This document shows, one piece after another, positions 1-8,149 of a stretch of DNA of 64,000 nucleotides. The notes beneath the pieces were generated by a model. It saw only the letters and a program-made list of their open reading frames with translations, was not told where the DNA came from and searched no databases. How positions within the stretch are numbered: position 1 is the stretch's first letter; each line of letters opens with the position of its first letter. A program made the translations under genes and the position numbers. The stretch spans positions 186,001 to 250,000 of the forward strand of contig CAJJAT010000011.1 of assembly GCA_905182175.1 (NCBI GenBank), written 5' to 3'. The DNA comes from Flavobacteriales bacterium UBA1494 (lineage in GTDB: Bacteria > Bacteroidota > Bacteroidia > Flavobacteriales_E > Vicingaceae).

Positions 1-1
1 T

Positions 2-979
2 GTTTTAGCTTTCCCAGACGGAGAGGATCCAGATTCTTATGCTAAAAGTCACAGCACAGACGAGATAAAGGAATTTTTAGATAAAAAGTCGTTTGATTTT
101 ATTCGGTTTAAAACCAACTTGCTGTTAGAGGAAACAGGAGACGACCCAATAAAGCGAGCAGGTCTGATAAAAGAGATTGTTAGCAGCATTGCTCTTATTC
201 CTGATCCGATTGCACGCTCAGTGTACTTGCAAGAGTGCAGCAACTTAATGGATATAGGTGAACAAGCCTTACTCAGCGAACTAAATAAGATTCGCAGAAA
301 TAAACTTACCAAAAAAATTCAACAACAAGAACGAGACCAAGGAAGAGACGAAGGTCCACCACCTGAATTTTTTCATGAAATAGGTCTACCTGATGAAGGA
401 GAAAGGAAAGGAGTAGTTAATGTTATTGCTGAACAAGAAAAAGACATCATTCGAACGTTTGTCAAATACGGTACGATAGAGATAGATATTCCAACCAATC
501 CAGATGCTGCAAAAGAAGAACAAGAGTTCATAAAAGCCACAGTTGCTGAATATTTAGTTTACGAAATTGAAAAAGATGAATTGAGATTTGACAATCCTGT
601 CTTTAACAAGGTTTACAGTCTTTACAAAGTAGCATCAGAAAAAGAAACACAAGTCGAAGAAAAGCACTTGGTTACCAATGAAGATAAGGAAATTAGCAGC
701 TTCACTATTGAGTGCTTAATGGAAAAGTATACCTTAAGTTTAAACTGGGCAGAAAAGCACAAGATCTCAACACTCACTGAAGATTTAATATTGCCAAAAA
801 AAATCCATAAGGGAATTTGCTCTTGGAGACTCAATAAAGTTGAACAGCTAATTGATGAAAAACAACAGCAATTAAAAGTAAAAGATGCGGATTATGGCGT
901 AATCTTGATTGATATTATGAAATTAATGGAGGCCAAAAAAAAATTAGCTCACGAACTTGGTAGAATAATTTTACACTAA
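2..979 (+). CDS. dnaG: DNA primase DnaG, C-terminal part (5' end outside window)
   Basis: Synthesises RNA primers at the replication fork. The frame is open from the first bases of the window, so the gene is cut by the window edge; about 326 residues remain. The first visible residues contain GEDPDSYAKSHS, matching the end of the TOPRIM catalytic domain of DnaG (the family has an E/DGxDPDS motif there). The helical linker and the C-terminal helicase-binding region follow. The internal TTG at 119 is not a true start, because the frame and its homology continue upstream. The stop TAA overlaps the ATG of the next gene (TAATG), so mscS is probably translationally coupled. The family assignment is firm; the zinc-binding domain and most of TOPRIM cannot be seen here. 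Confidence 0.9.
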   Translation, partial: VLAFPDGEDPDSYAKSHSTDEIKEFLDKKSFDFIRFKTNLLLEETGDDPIKRAGLIKEIVSSIALIPDPIARSVYLQECSNLMDIGEQALLSELNKIRRNKLTKKIQQQERDQGRDEGPPPEFFHEIGLPDEGERKGVVNVIAEQEKDIIRTFVKYGTIEIDIPTNPDAAKEEQEFIKATVAEYLVYEIEKDELRFDNPVFNKVYSLYKVASEKETQVEEKHLVTNEDKEISSFTIECLMEKYTLSLNWAEKHKISTLTEDLILPKKIHKGICSWRLNKVEQLIDEKQQQLKVKDADYGVILIDIMKLMEAKKKLAHELGRIILH

Positions 980-1863
980 TGATTGAAGAGGAAGCAAAAA
1001 GTATTTGGAAAGGTGTTCAAGAAATACTGGAATACCACATTATAGAACTTGGAGAATATCACCTTTCGATATACAACATTATTGTAGTGGCAGGAATACT
1101 CTTGACTGCCAAATTAATAACCACCAACTTATCTAAGTATTTAAAACGCAGAATTACTCGAAACGAAGATCCCACAGACGGCAAAGCCTTAGCTCTAATA
1201 CAAATTGGTAAGTATACTATCTTTTTACTTGCTGTTTTGCTCTCTGCTAGAAGTATTGGATTCGACATAACTCCCATCCTTTTTGGATCTTCTGCCCTAT
1301 TTATCGGTTTAGGTTTTGGATTGCAGGACGCTTTCAAAGATTTTATTTCCGGACTCATCTTATTATTCGAAGGTGATATGGTAATCGGAGACGTCATCGA
1401 ATTTGAAAACGGTATACTAGGAAAAGTCAGAGAAATCAAACTAAGAACATCAAAAGTACGCACAAGGGATGGCATTGTAATTTTTGTACCTAACTCCCAA
1501 CTCACGAACAACAGGGTTATTAATTGGACAAATAGTAATGTAATTACAAGATTTCATGTAAGTGTTGGGGTGGCTTATGGATCCGACACGAGATTGGTAG
1601 AGAAAATACTGACAGAAGTCGCTCTAGCGGACAATGCTGTGCATACGAAAATCAAACCTTTTGTACGTTTTATGGACTTTGGGGACTCTTCTTTAGACTT
1701 TGAAATACATTTTTGGTCGGTAGAAGTATGGCGAATTGAATTTGTAAAAAGTAGAATTCGATTTGCGATTGATAAGGGATTCAGAGAGAACCAAATATCT
1801 ATCCCTTTTCCGCAAATAGATTTGCATTTAAAAAGCAATGAAGCAAAGCTTGGCGCCAAATAA
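979..1863 (+). CDS. MscS-family mechanosensitive ion channel
   Basis: Inner-membrane channel that opens under membrane tension to release solutes during hypo-osmotic shock. The 294-residue product has hydrophobic segments at roughly residues 28-50, 70-90 and 95-120. The third is followed by a glycine-rich pore-lining stretch (FIGLGFGLQDAFKDFISG), typical of TM3 in MscS. A beta domain then carries the family-like segment VGDVIEFENGILGKV in its local form, and an alpha/beta C-terminal domain ends the protein. It starts at the ATG that overlaps the dnaG stop by one base. The ClC gene follows directly, so two ion-permeation proteins sit behind dnaG, probably in one transcript. The family call is firm; the exact subtype is not known. 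Confidence 0.9.
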   Translation: MIEEEAKSIWKGVQEILEYHIIELGEYHLSIYNIIVVAGILLTAKLITTNLSKYLKRRITRNEDPTDGKALALIQIGKYTIFLLAVLLSARSIGFDITPILFGSSALFIGLGFGLQDAFKDFISGLILLFEGDMVIGDVIEFENGILGKVREIKLRTSKVRTRDGIVIFVPNSQLTNNRVINWTNSNVITRFHVSVGVAYGSDTRLVEKILTEVALADNAVHTKIKPFVRFMDFGDSSLDFEIHFWSVEVWRIEFVKSRIRFAIDKGFRENQISIPFPQIDLHLKSNEAKLGAK

Positions 1864-1867
1864 TAAG

Positions 1868-3691
1868 ATGAAAAGTTTAATTTATCCGCTCATTCGCTTT
1901 TATCACTCTCTGCCAATTCGCGCTAAAATGTGGCATAGAAGCTTCTTAATTTGGCGACACAAACATCTAAATAACAGGCAGTTTATCTTATTATTAAGCG
2001 TTTTAATGGGGGTTTCTTCCGGACTTCTTGCTGTTGCACTAAAAAAGGCGGTTCATTTTATTCAATCACTTCTTGAACCCGACAAGCTCAATTCCTACGA
2101 AAATTACTTGTACCTTATTTACCCTGCCATTGGAATTATAATTACCGTATTAATAGTTAAATATCTCATTAAAAGAAGAGTTGGACATGGCATCCCTTCT
2201 ACCCTTTACGCTATTTCTAAAAAGAACTCTAATTTATCTTTTTCGGCCATCTATGCTCCTATTTTAACGAGTATGATTACGGTTGGTTTTGGGGGGTCTG
2301 TGGGGCTTGAGGGTCCAACAGTTGGTGCTAGCAGTGCCATTGGGTCAAACTATGCTCGTATAGGCAGAATGAATTACAAAACCACTACGCTACTTTTAGG
2401 CTGTGGTGCTGCATCAGCAATGTCCGGTATTTTTCATGCACCCATAGCAGCAATTGTTTTTGCTTTAGAAGTGATTATGTTAGACTTAACAGCCGGCTCT
2501 CTAATTCCTTTACTTCTAGCTTCCGTTTCAGCTACTTTAACCTCAACCTTTTTGTTGGGTAACGAAGTGCTGTTTGATATTGAATTAACCGAAATATTTT
2601 CATTTGGAGATTTGCCATTTTACGGACTATTGGGTGTTTTTACAGGATTGCTATCAGTCTATTTTTGTAAGACATATTGGTCCATTGAAAGTGTGTTCGA
2701 AAAATTTGGCTCACAAACTAAAAAGATTGTGGTTGGATCATCAGTTCTAGGTTTGCTACTTTTTCTATTTCCTCCTCTATACGGTGAGGGCTTTGGTGCA
2801 ATAACCAGTCTGCTTAACGGCGATGAATATGCCTTATTGGAAGGCAGTTTCTTTTATCAATGGAAGTCACAACTTTGGGTACTCGTTGCCTTTCTCTTTG
2901 CTACTGTTTTTCTAAAAGCAGTTGCGACCGCAGTTACATTAGGAGCAGGAGGAATTGGTGGCACGTTCGCCCCATCCTTGTTCATGGGTTCTGTTTTTGG
3001 GTTCTCCTTCGCAAAATTACTGAACAGCTTTGGATGGTTCAACTTATCGGAGAAGAATTTTGCTTTAGTTGGAATGGGTGGCGTAGTGGCAGGAATTTTA
3101 CATGCCCCTCTAACAGGTTTATTTTTAATTGCCGAAATAACAGGAGGCTATGACTTAGTAATTCCGCTAATGCTGACTGCAGCAATTTCTTTTTTAACCT
3201 CTAAATACTTCAACCCTCATTCACTTTACACCATGCAGCTAGCAAAACGAGGCGAATTAATTACTCACGATAAGGACAAGGCTGTCCTTACTTTAATGAA
3301 CTTACAAGCCGAAGTTGAAAACGATTTTAGTACCGTTTCCCCCCAAGATAGTTTAAGAATTCTTGTTAAAACTGTTTCAAAATCGAAGAGGAATATTTTC
3401 CCCGTGGTCAATCAGAGTAGAGGCTTAGAAGGAATTGTATTTTTAGATGACATTAGAGAAATAATGTTTCAACCAGAAAAATACGATGAGATATTTGTAA
3501 ATGAAATTATGCGGGATTTTCCTGCTTCCATCTCATCTAAAGATCATATGGATTTGGTTATGAATAAATTTAATCAGTCGGGAGCATGGAATTTACCGGT
3601 GATTGATAATGGAAAATACACCGGCTTTGTTTCAAAATCGAAGCTCTTTAATGCTTATAGAAAAGTGTTACAAGATTTCTCGGATGAATAA
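1868..3691 (+). CDS. ClC-family chloride channel/antiporter with CBS pair
   Basis: Membrane chloride channel or Cl-/H+ exchanger. ClC selectivity-filter motifs are visible: GHGIPS, GGSVGLEGPTVG (the Glu of GLEGP is the external gating glutamate position) and GGIGGTFAPSLFMG. The C-terminal ~130 residues form two CBS domains, which in this family bind nucleotides and tune gating. The frame could start at 1838, overlapping mscS by 26 bases. I prefer the ATG at 1868 (residue 11 of the longer version), four bases past the mscS stop. A perfect 9-bp inverted repeat (3682-3702) overlaps the stop codon; it lacks a T-run, so it may act as an RNA-stabilising end rather than a classical terminator. Whether it is channel or exchanger cannot be decided here. 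Confidence 0.92.
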   Translation: MKSLIYPLIRFYHSLPIRAKMWHRSFLIWRHKHLNNRQFILLLSVLMGVSSGLLAVALKKAVHFIQSLLEPDKLNSYENYLYLIYPAIGIIITVLIVKYLIKRRVGHGIPSTLYAISKKNSNLSFSAIYAPILTSMITVGFGGSVGLEGPTVGASSAIGSNYARIGRMNYKTTTLLLGCGAASAMSGIFHAPIAAIVFALEVIMLDLTAGSLIPLLLASVSATLTSTFLLGNEVLFDIELTEIFSFGDLPFYGLLGVFTGLLSVYFCKTYWSIESVFEKFGSQTKKIVVGSSVLGLLLFLFPPLYGEGFGAITSLLNGDEYALLEGSFFYQWKSQLWVLVAFLFATVFLKAVATAVTLGAGGIGGTFAPSLFMGSVFGFSFAKLLNSFGWFNLSEKNFALVGMGGVVAGILHAPLTGLFLIAEITGGYDLVIPLMLTAAISFLTSKYFNPHSLYTMQLAKRGELITHDKDKAVLTLMNLQAEVENDFSTVSPQDSLRILVKTVSKSKRNIFPVVNQSRGLEGIVFLDDIREIMFQPEKYDEIFVNEIMRDFPASISSKDHMDLVMNKFNQSGAWNLPVIDNGKYTGFVSKSKLFNAYRKVLQDFSDE

Positions 3692-3742
3692 GTTATTCAT
3701 CCTAATTGAAAAAATTCCTAGTAAATTTGAGAAAATTAATGC

Positions 3743-4246
3743 ATGAAACAATTCCTATTTATACTGCTAATTTTCCCTATTTTTTTAATTGCTCAAGAAC
3801 CAACATTTAAGAAAGGTCTTCCTGATGATTTGGATAAAGAGAAAATAATTTTATTGGAACACGAGCCTATCGAATTAAGCATCTTTGAAAAAAAGACAAA
3901 GTCTTCTAAATACATTTTAAGTATACAAGAAAATCATAACGAGATAATTGAGCAGTCAAATCTAAAACTAAAAGGTGCAGCCTTAAAGTACCCATTTGAA
4001 TATGCTATAACTACTCCTTCTACTTACTTATCTCTGGCTAAAGCTGGTTACAAATATGTGCTTCAAAGCAGTGTGTACAAGTACGAGCATTTGAAACAGC
4101 AACCTTTGGAATTAATTGTATTCAAATATTACATCTACGATATGCAAAATAACATAGCATATGAAGTATTCAACATAGACGAAATGAAAGTTTACGACTT
4201 TAAGCTTGTTATAAAAAAACTTAACAACGCAATTAAAGAAAAATAA
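3743..4246 (+). CDS. Hypothetical secreted protein
   Basis: Not recognised. The 167-residue product begins with a clear signal peptide (MKQFLFILLIFPIFLIAQ, cleavage expected after the Ala before Gln, a common Bacteroidota pattern). The rest is soluble, Lys-rich, and has a mixed alpha/beta look with no cysteine and no membrane segment, so a periplasmic location is inferred. A TAAATTTG box at 3722-3729 matches the Bacteroidota -7 element and lies 13 bases before the ATG, although no TTG stands at the usual -33 distance. The gene is convergent with cysN and almost touches it (5 bases between stop codons). It is probably a stand-alone gene of unknown role. Confidence 0.7.
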   Translation: MKQFLFILLIFPIFLIAQEPTFKKGLPDDLDKEKIILLEHEPIELSIFEKKTKSSKYILSIQENHNEIIEQSNLKLKGAALKYPFEYAITTPSTYLSLAKAGYKYVLQSSVYKYEHLKQQPLELIVFKYYIYDMQNNIAYEVFNIDEMKVYDFKLVIKKLNNAIKEK

Positions 4247-4251
4247 TCTTT

Positions 4252-5541
4252 TTACAAAATCATTCCCGCTCCTACAGTATCGTTCGTAGCCTCGTCAATC
4301 AAAATTAAACTCCCTGTATTTCTATTTCTTTTATATTCATCAATAAACAAAGGCTTTGTCGTACGAATAGAAATTCGACCGATATCATTCATTTTAATTT
4401 CACGGTCGTCCTCCATTCGGTGAAGGGTATTGATGTCTACCTTATACTTAATTTCTTTCACAACACAACGCACATCTGCACTCGTGTGCTTTACAGCGTA
4501 TTTCCCATTTAGTTGCAAAGGTTTCTCGCTCAACCAGCACACCATAATATCGATGTCTTGAGCAACATCCGGGCGGTTATTATCACGAACAATCATATCC
4601 CCACGACTAATGTCAATCTCATCTTCCAAGGTTAAAGTAACTGACATTGGAGCGAAAGCTTCATCTATAGATCCATTAAATGTATCGATCGATTTAATAG
4701 TTGAACTAAAGCCCGATGGCAATGCAATTACTTTATCTCCCGGTTTAAAAACACCTCCTGCAATTCTTCCTGCATAACCTCTATAATCGTGAAATTCGTC
4801 TGACTGTGGTCTAATTACATATTGCACAGGAAATCTACAATCAATGTGATTGTAATCTGAACCTATGTGCACATTTTCTAAAAAGTACAGTAGTGTCCCA
4901 CCTTGGTACCAGTCCATCTTTTCAGATTTGTTAACCACATTATCACCCTTCAAAGCTGAAATTGGAATAAAGGTGATGTCTTTAATTCCAAGCTTTGAAA
5001 CGAATGCTTCTGTTTCTCTTTTAATTTTGTGAAAAGTTTCTTCACTATAGTCAACTAAGTCCATTTTGTTTACACAAAATACAACATGCGGTATCCCCAA
5101 TAAGGAAGCTATAAATGTATGTCGGTATGTTTGTTCAATGATTCCTTTTCGAGCATCAATTAGTATAATTGATAGATTCGAAGTTGAAGAACCAGTAACC
5201 ATATTTCGAGTATACTGAATATGCCCAGGCGTATCCGCAATAATGAACTTACGCTTTGGCGTTGCAAAATATCGGTATGCTACATCAATCGTTATACCTT
5301 GTTCTCTTTCAGAGCGTAAGCCGTCAGTTAAAAGTGCTAAATTAACATGCTCTTCTCCCTTCTTCTTACTACTTGCTTCAATTGCCTCGTACTGATCTTC
5401 GAATATTGATTTACTATCGTAAAGCATTCTACCAATTAAGGTACTCTTCCCATCGTCAACACTACCTGCCGTTGAAAACCTCAACAACTCCATATCTAAA
5501 TAATCACTCATCTTTCTATAATTGTTATTCTCAATTGTCAA
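4252..5541 (-). CDS. cysN: Sulfate adenylyltransferase large subunit CysN
   Basis: GTPase subunit of ATP sulfurylase; GTP hydrolysis drives formation of adenosine 5'-phosphosulfate from ATP and sulfate. The EF-Tu-like GTPase domain shows GSVDDGKST (P-loop), DTPGH (G3) and NKMD (G4), followed by two beta-barrel domains. At 429 residues it is a CysN without the C-terminal CysC fusion found in some bacteria, consistent with the separate cysC nearby. It is the last gene of cysC-cysD-cysN on the minus strand, 11 bases after cysD. APS and PAPS could feed sulfite production or sulfation of polysaccharides. No cysH or cysIJ is in this window, so the destination cannot be told from here. Confidence 0.95.
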   Translation of the reverse strand: MTIENNNYRKMSDYLDMELLRFSTAGSVDDGKSTLIGRMLYDSKSIFEDQYEAIEASSKKKGEEHVNLALLTDGLRSEREQGITIDVAYRYFATPKRKFIIADTPGHIQYTRNMVTGSSTSNLSIILIDARKGIIEQTYRHTFIASLLGIPHVVFCVNKMDLVDYSEETFHKIKRETEAFVSKLGIKDITFIPISALKGDNVVNKSEKMDWYQGGTLLYFLENVHIGSDYNHIDCRFPVQYVIRPQSDEFHDYRGYAGRIAGGVFKPGDKVIALPSGFSSTIKSIDTFNGSIDEAFAPMSVTLTLEDEIDISRGDMIVRDNNRPDVAQDIDIMVCWLSEKPLQLNGKYAVKHTSADVRCVVKEIKYKVDINTLHRMEDDREIKMNDIGRISIRTTKPLFIDEYKRNRNTGSLILIDEATNDTVGAGMIL

Positions 5542-5552
5542 TTGACAATTAC

Positions 5553-6458
5553 TTAAAAGTATCCTTGTTTTTTTCTGTCTTCCATAGCTGCCTCAGATCG
5601 CTTGTCGTCCGATCTTGTTCCACGCTCTGTAGTCCTTGTCGAAGCGACCTCTTCAATGATTTTTTCTAAATTATCAGCATCAGAAAAGACCGCACCCGTG
5701 CAAGTCATGTCGCCAATTGTTCTAAATCGAACAGTCATTTTTTCCACTTTCTCTTCGGATCTTCTTTCTATTACATCCGATGCGTACATTACCACTCCAT
5801 CTCTCATGAAGCAATCTCTTTGATGAGAAAAGTAAAGTGATGGCAACTCAATTTCTTCTGCCAAAATGTACTGCCAAACATCCATTTCTGTCCAATTCGA
5901 TATTGGGAATACTCTAAAGTTTTCCCCAAAATTTTTCATGCCATTAAAAGTATTCCAAAGCTCAGCTCTCTGATTTTTTGGATCCCATTGACCAAACTCA
6001 TCTCTGTGCGAAAAGAACCTTTCCTTAGCTCGTGCTTTTTCTTCATCTCTTCTAGCCCCACCCATCGCAGCATCGAATTTATTTTCTTCAATTCCTTTTA
6101 AAAGAGCTACCGTCTGAATCCCGTTTCTACTTGCATTGAATCCTTTTTCTTCAACTGCTAATCCATTATCAATACAATTTTGAACAGAAGCTACTATTAA
6201 ATTAGCTCCGAGTTCTTTTACATACTTATCTCTAAACTCCATTGTTTCAGGAAAGTTATGCCCAGTATCGACATGCATTAGTGGAAATGGAACCTTTGCA
6301 GGATAAAACGCTTTTCTTGCGATGTGCGCACAAACTATAGAATCCTTACCTCCCGAAAAAAGCAATACAGGGTTCTCGAATTGAGCAGCTACTTCACGAA
6401 CAACGAACATTGCTTCGGACTCTAATTCCTTTAGATGATTTAAATTATAACTCTTCAT
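5553..6458 (-). CDS. cysD: Sulfate adenylyltransferase small subunit CysD
   Basis: Catalytic subunit of ATP sulfurylase, working with CysN. The 301-residue protein belongs to the adenine-nucleotide alpha-hydrolase (PP-loop) superfamily: LLFSGGKDSIV is the PP-loop near residue 33, and the CysD-typical segment GGARRDEEKARAKER follows in mid-protein. The C-terminus ends MEDRKKQGYF, as in characterised CysD proteins. Length and architecture are normal for the family. It sits between cysC (1 base away) and cysN (11 bases), so the three are very probably one transcript driven from the cysC-deoC divergent region. Confidence 0.96.
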   Translation of the reverse strand: MKSYNLNHLKELESEAMFVVREVAAQFENPVLLFSGGKDSIVCAHIARKAFYPAKVPFPLMHVDTGHNFPETMEFRDKYVKELGANLIVASVQNCIDNGLAVEEKGFNASRNGIQTVALLKGIEENKFDAAMGGARRDEEKARAKERFFSHRDEFGQWDPKNQRAELWNTFNGMKNFGENFRVFPISNWTEMDVWQYILAEEIELPSLYFSHQRDCFMRDGVVMYASDVIERRSEEKVEKMTVRFRTIGDMTCTGAVFSDADNLEKIIEEVASTRTTERGTRSDDKRSEAAMEDRKKQGYF

Positions 6459-6459
6459 G

Positions 6460-7062
6460 TTATTTTATTAGCGGTAGAATGTAATCAACAAGTTCCCTTG
6501 CCGATTCTTCAATCTTTTTGTTTTCTGTTTTAATTTTAATGGCAGCCGATTCGGGCACTTCAAATGGAGCCGAGATTCCTGTAAAATCTTTTATCTCCCC
6601 TTTCCTTGCCTTAGCATATAAACCTTTAGTATCTCTTAATTCACATATTGAAAGTGGAGTATCTACGAATATTTCGACAAAATCACCTTCCCCAATAATT
6701 TTTCTAGCTTGTTCTCTAATTTCTTTTGTGGGACTGACGAAACAATTAATAGTAATGACTCCGCAGTTTAAAAATAACTTTGATACCTCTGCAATTCTGC
6801 GAATATTTTCTTGTCGATCTGCATCGCTAAATCCCAAATTATTGTTGATGCCAGCTCTAATATTATCGCCATCTAACAACTGCGTTAAAAAGCCCATTTC
6901 ATGTAGCACTTTTTCAACCACTTTTGCAATGGTAGTTTTTCCAGAACCGCTCAAGCCGGTAAGCCATAAAACTTTCGCTTTTTGATTTAACTTCAATTCT
7001 TTATCCTTTTTTATAAGGATCTCGTCGAAAATAGAAAAGATGTTATTTCCCTCGTCTTTCAT
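6460..7062 (-). CDS. cysC: Adenylylsulfate kinase CysC
   Basis: Phosphorylates APS to PAPS, the activated sulfate donor. The P-loop GLSGSGKTT is at about residue 40, followed by DGDNIRAGIN and family-typical CFVSPTKEIREQAR and DTPLSICELRDTKGLYAKAR segments. The frame could be extended to 7098, but the first twelve residues (MNCWWIVYFCKL) fit no family N-terminus. I therefore chose the ATG at 7062 (MKDEGNN). A TTTG-N18-TACTTTTG promoter-like pair lies immediately upstream (7070-7099), which would give an extremely short leader. First gene of the cysC-cysD-cysN run. Kinase and sulfurylase are encoded separately rather than as a CysNC fusion. Confidence 0.94.
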   Translation of the reverse strand: MKDEGNNIFSIFDEILIKKDKELKLNQKAKVLWLTGLSGSGKTTIAKVVEKVLHEMGFLTQLLDGDNIRAGINNNLGFSDADRQENIRRIAEVSKLFLNCGVITINCFVSPTKEIREQARKIIGEGDFVEIFVDTPLSICELRDTKGLYAKARKGEIKDFTGISAPFEVPESAAIKIKTENKKIEESARELVDYILPLIK

Positions 7063-7069
7063 CAGTTTA

Positions 7070-7099
7070 CAAAAGTAAACAATCCACCAACAATTCAAA
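7070..7099 (-). promoter_or_regulatory. Putative Bacteroidota-type promoter for cysC-cysD-cysN
   Basis: On the minus strand TTTG (7099-7096) is followed after 18 bases by TACTTTTG (7077-7070), matching the -33 TTTG and -7 TAnnTTTG elements of the Bacteroidota housekeeping sigma factor. The expected transcription start falls almost at the cysC ATG, so the message would be nearly leaderless or translation starts further in. The match is visible; its use is inferred. Confidence 0.4.
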
Positions 7100-7117
7100 A
7101 GAAAGAAAAACTTCTAA

Positions 7118-7148
7118 TTGAACGGTCTTTACATTTCTCTTATCTTTG
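7118..7148 (+). promoter_or_regulatory. Putative Bacteroidota-type promoter for deoC
   Basis: TTG at 7118-7120, a 20-base spacer, and TATCTTTG at 7141-7148 fit the Bacteroidota promoter consensus exactly. The predicted transcription start (about 7153-7156) coincides with the TTG at the beginning of the deoC frame. It diverges from the cysC promoter, so the 90-base gap would serve both directions. Confidence 0.5.
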
Positions 7149-7152
7149 ATTT

Positions 7153-8061
7153 TTGAACATTAAAACGGAGATATTGGATTTTACAAAATCACCCAAAATT
7201 GACCAAGTAGGCTTGGTAGAAAGAGCTGCAAGATTTAAGACTAGGAGCATCAAAAAGGACGCTAAAATTCAAGGATTGAAAATGGCGCTTAGCATGATTG
7301 ACCTTACTACCTTAGAAGGAAAAGATACGGAAGGAAAGGTGAAACAGCTATGCTACAAGGCCATGCACCCAGACGATCGTTTGGATGTGCCAACAGTCGC
7401 AGCAATTTGTGTTTATCCGAATTATGTAGCCATCGCTAAAAAAACGCTCGGAGCGTCAGGTGTTAAAGTTGCCTCGGTGGCTACTGCCTTTCCAAGCGGG
7501 AATAGTAACTTGACCGTTAAATTGGAAGATGTAAAGATGGCAATTGATGCCGGTGCTGATGAGATTGACATGGTAATTTCTAGGGGAAAGTTTCACCAAG
7601 GAGAATACCAATTTGTGTACGATGAGATTGCGACTATAAAAGAAGCTTGTGGAACGTCTAGACTTAAGGTAATTTTAGAAACAGGGGAGTTGGGTGCGGC
7701 TGACAATGTTCGCAGAGCGAGTGATATTGCCATTCATGCCGGAGCTGATTTCATTAAAACTTCAACAGGAAAAATTTCACCTGCCGCGACTATGCCGGTA
7801 ACTCTTCTAATGTTAGAAGCCATAAAAGATCATTACCTGAAAACAGGAAAAATGGTTGGAATGAAACCTGCAGGAGGGATTTCCGATTCAAAAACAGCAT
7901 TACAATTTTTAGTTATGTTAAGAGAAACCCTAGGAAATAATTGGTTAACAAACGAATGGTTTCGGTTTGGAGCTAGTCGATTGACCAATGACATCTTACT
8001 CCAGTTGAAAAAACAAGCTACCGGGATTTATCAGTCGGGGGATTATTTTTCGAAGGACTAA
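7153..8061 (+). CDS. deoC: Deoxyribose-phosphate aldolase (long DERA-like form)
   Basis: Splits 2-deoxyribose-5-phosphate into glyceraldehyde-3-phosphate and acetaldehyde in deoxynucleoside breakdown. The TIM barrel shows VILETGELG and the Schiff-base motif GADFIKTSTGK, plus MKPAGGI near the end. At 302 residues it is longer than E. coli DeoC (259). Its N-terminal helix (VERAARFKTRSIKK) resembles the longer animal DERA form. The TTG at 7153 is the only start after an in-frame stop that keeps all of this helix with margin; TTG at 7174, with GGAG just before it, is an alternative. The adjacent aldehyde dehydrogenase could oxidise the acetaldehyde produced, which suggests a joint role, though substrate specificity is inferred. 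Confidence 0.92.
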   Translation: MNIKTEILDFTKSPKIDQVGLVERAARFKTRSIKKDAKIQGLKMALSMIDLTTLEGKDTEGKVKQLCYKAMHPDDRLDVPTVAAICVYPNYVAIAKKTLGASGVKVASVATAFPSGNSNLTVKLEDVKMAIDAGADEIDMVISRGKFHQGEYQFVYDEIATIKEACGTSRLKVILETGELGAADNVRRASDIAIHAGADFIKTSTGKISPAATMPVTLLMLEAIKDHYLKTGKMVGMKPAGGISDSKTALQFLVMLRETLGNNWLTNEWFRFGASRLTNDILLQLKKQATGIYQSGDYFSKD

Positions 8062-8149
8062 ACTTTAATTATTACTCAATTATTTTTAATCTTTAATTAA
8101 GAATCCTGATTAAAAATTAAAATCTCAAGAATTGAACATTGAATTAATT

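Noticed and set aside
3682-3702. Hairpin at the ClC stop codon as an intrinsic terminator
   Set aside because: The stem is perfect but no T-run follows; mentioned under the gene instead.
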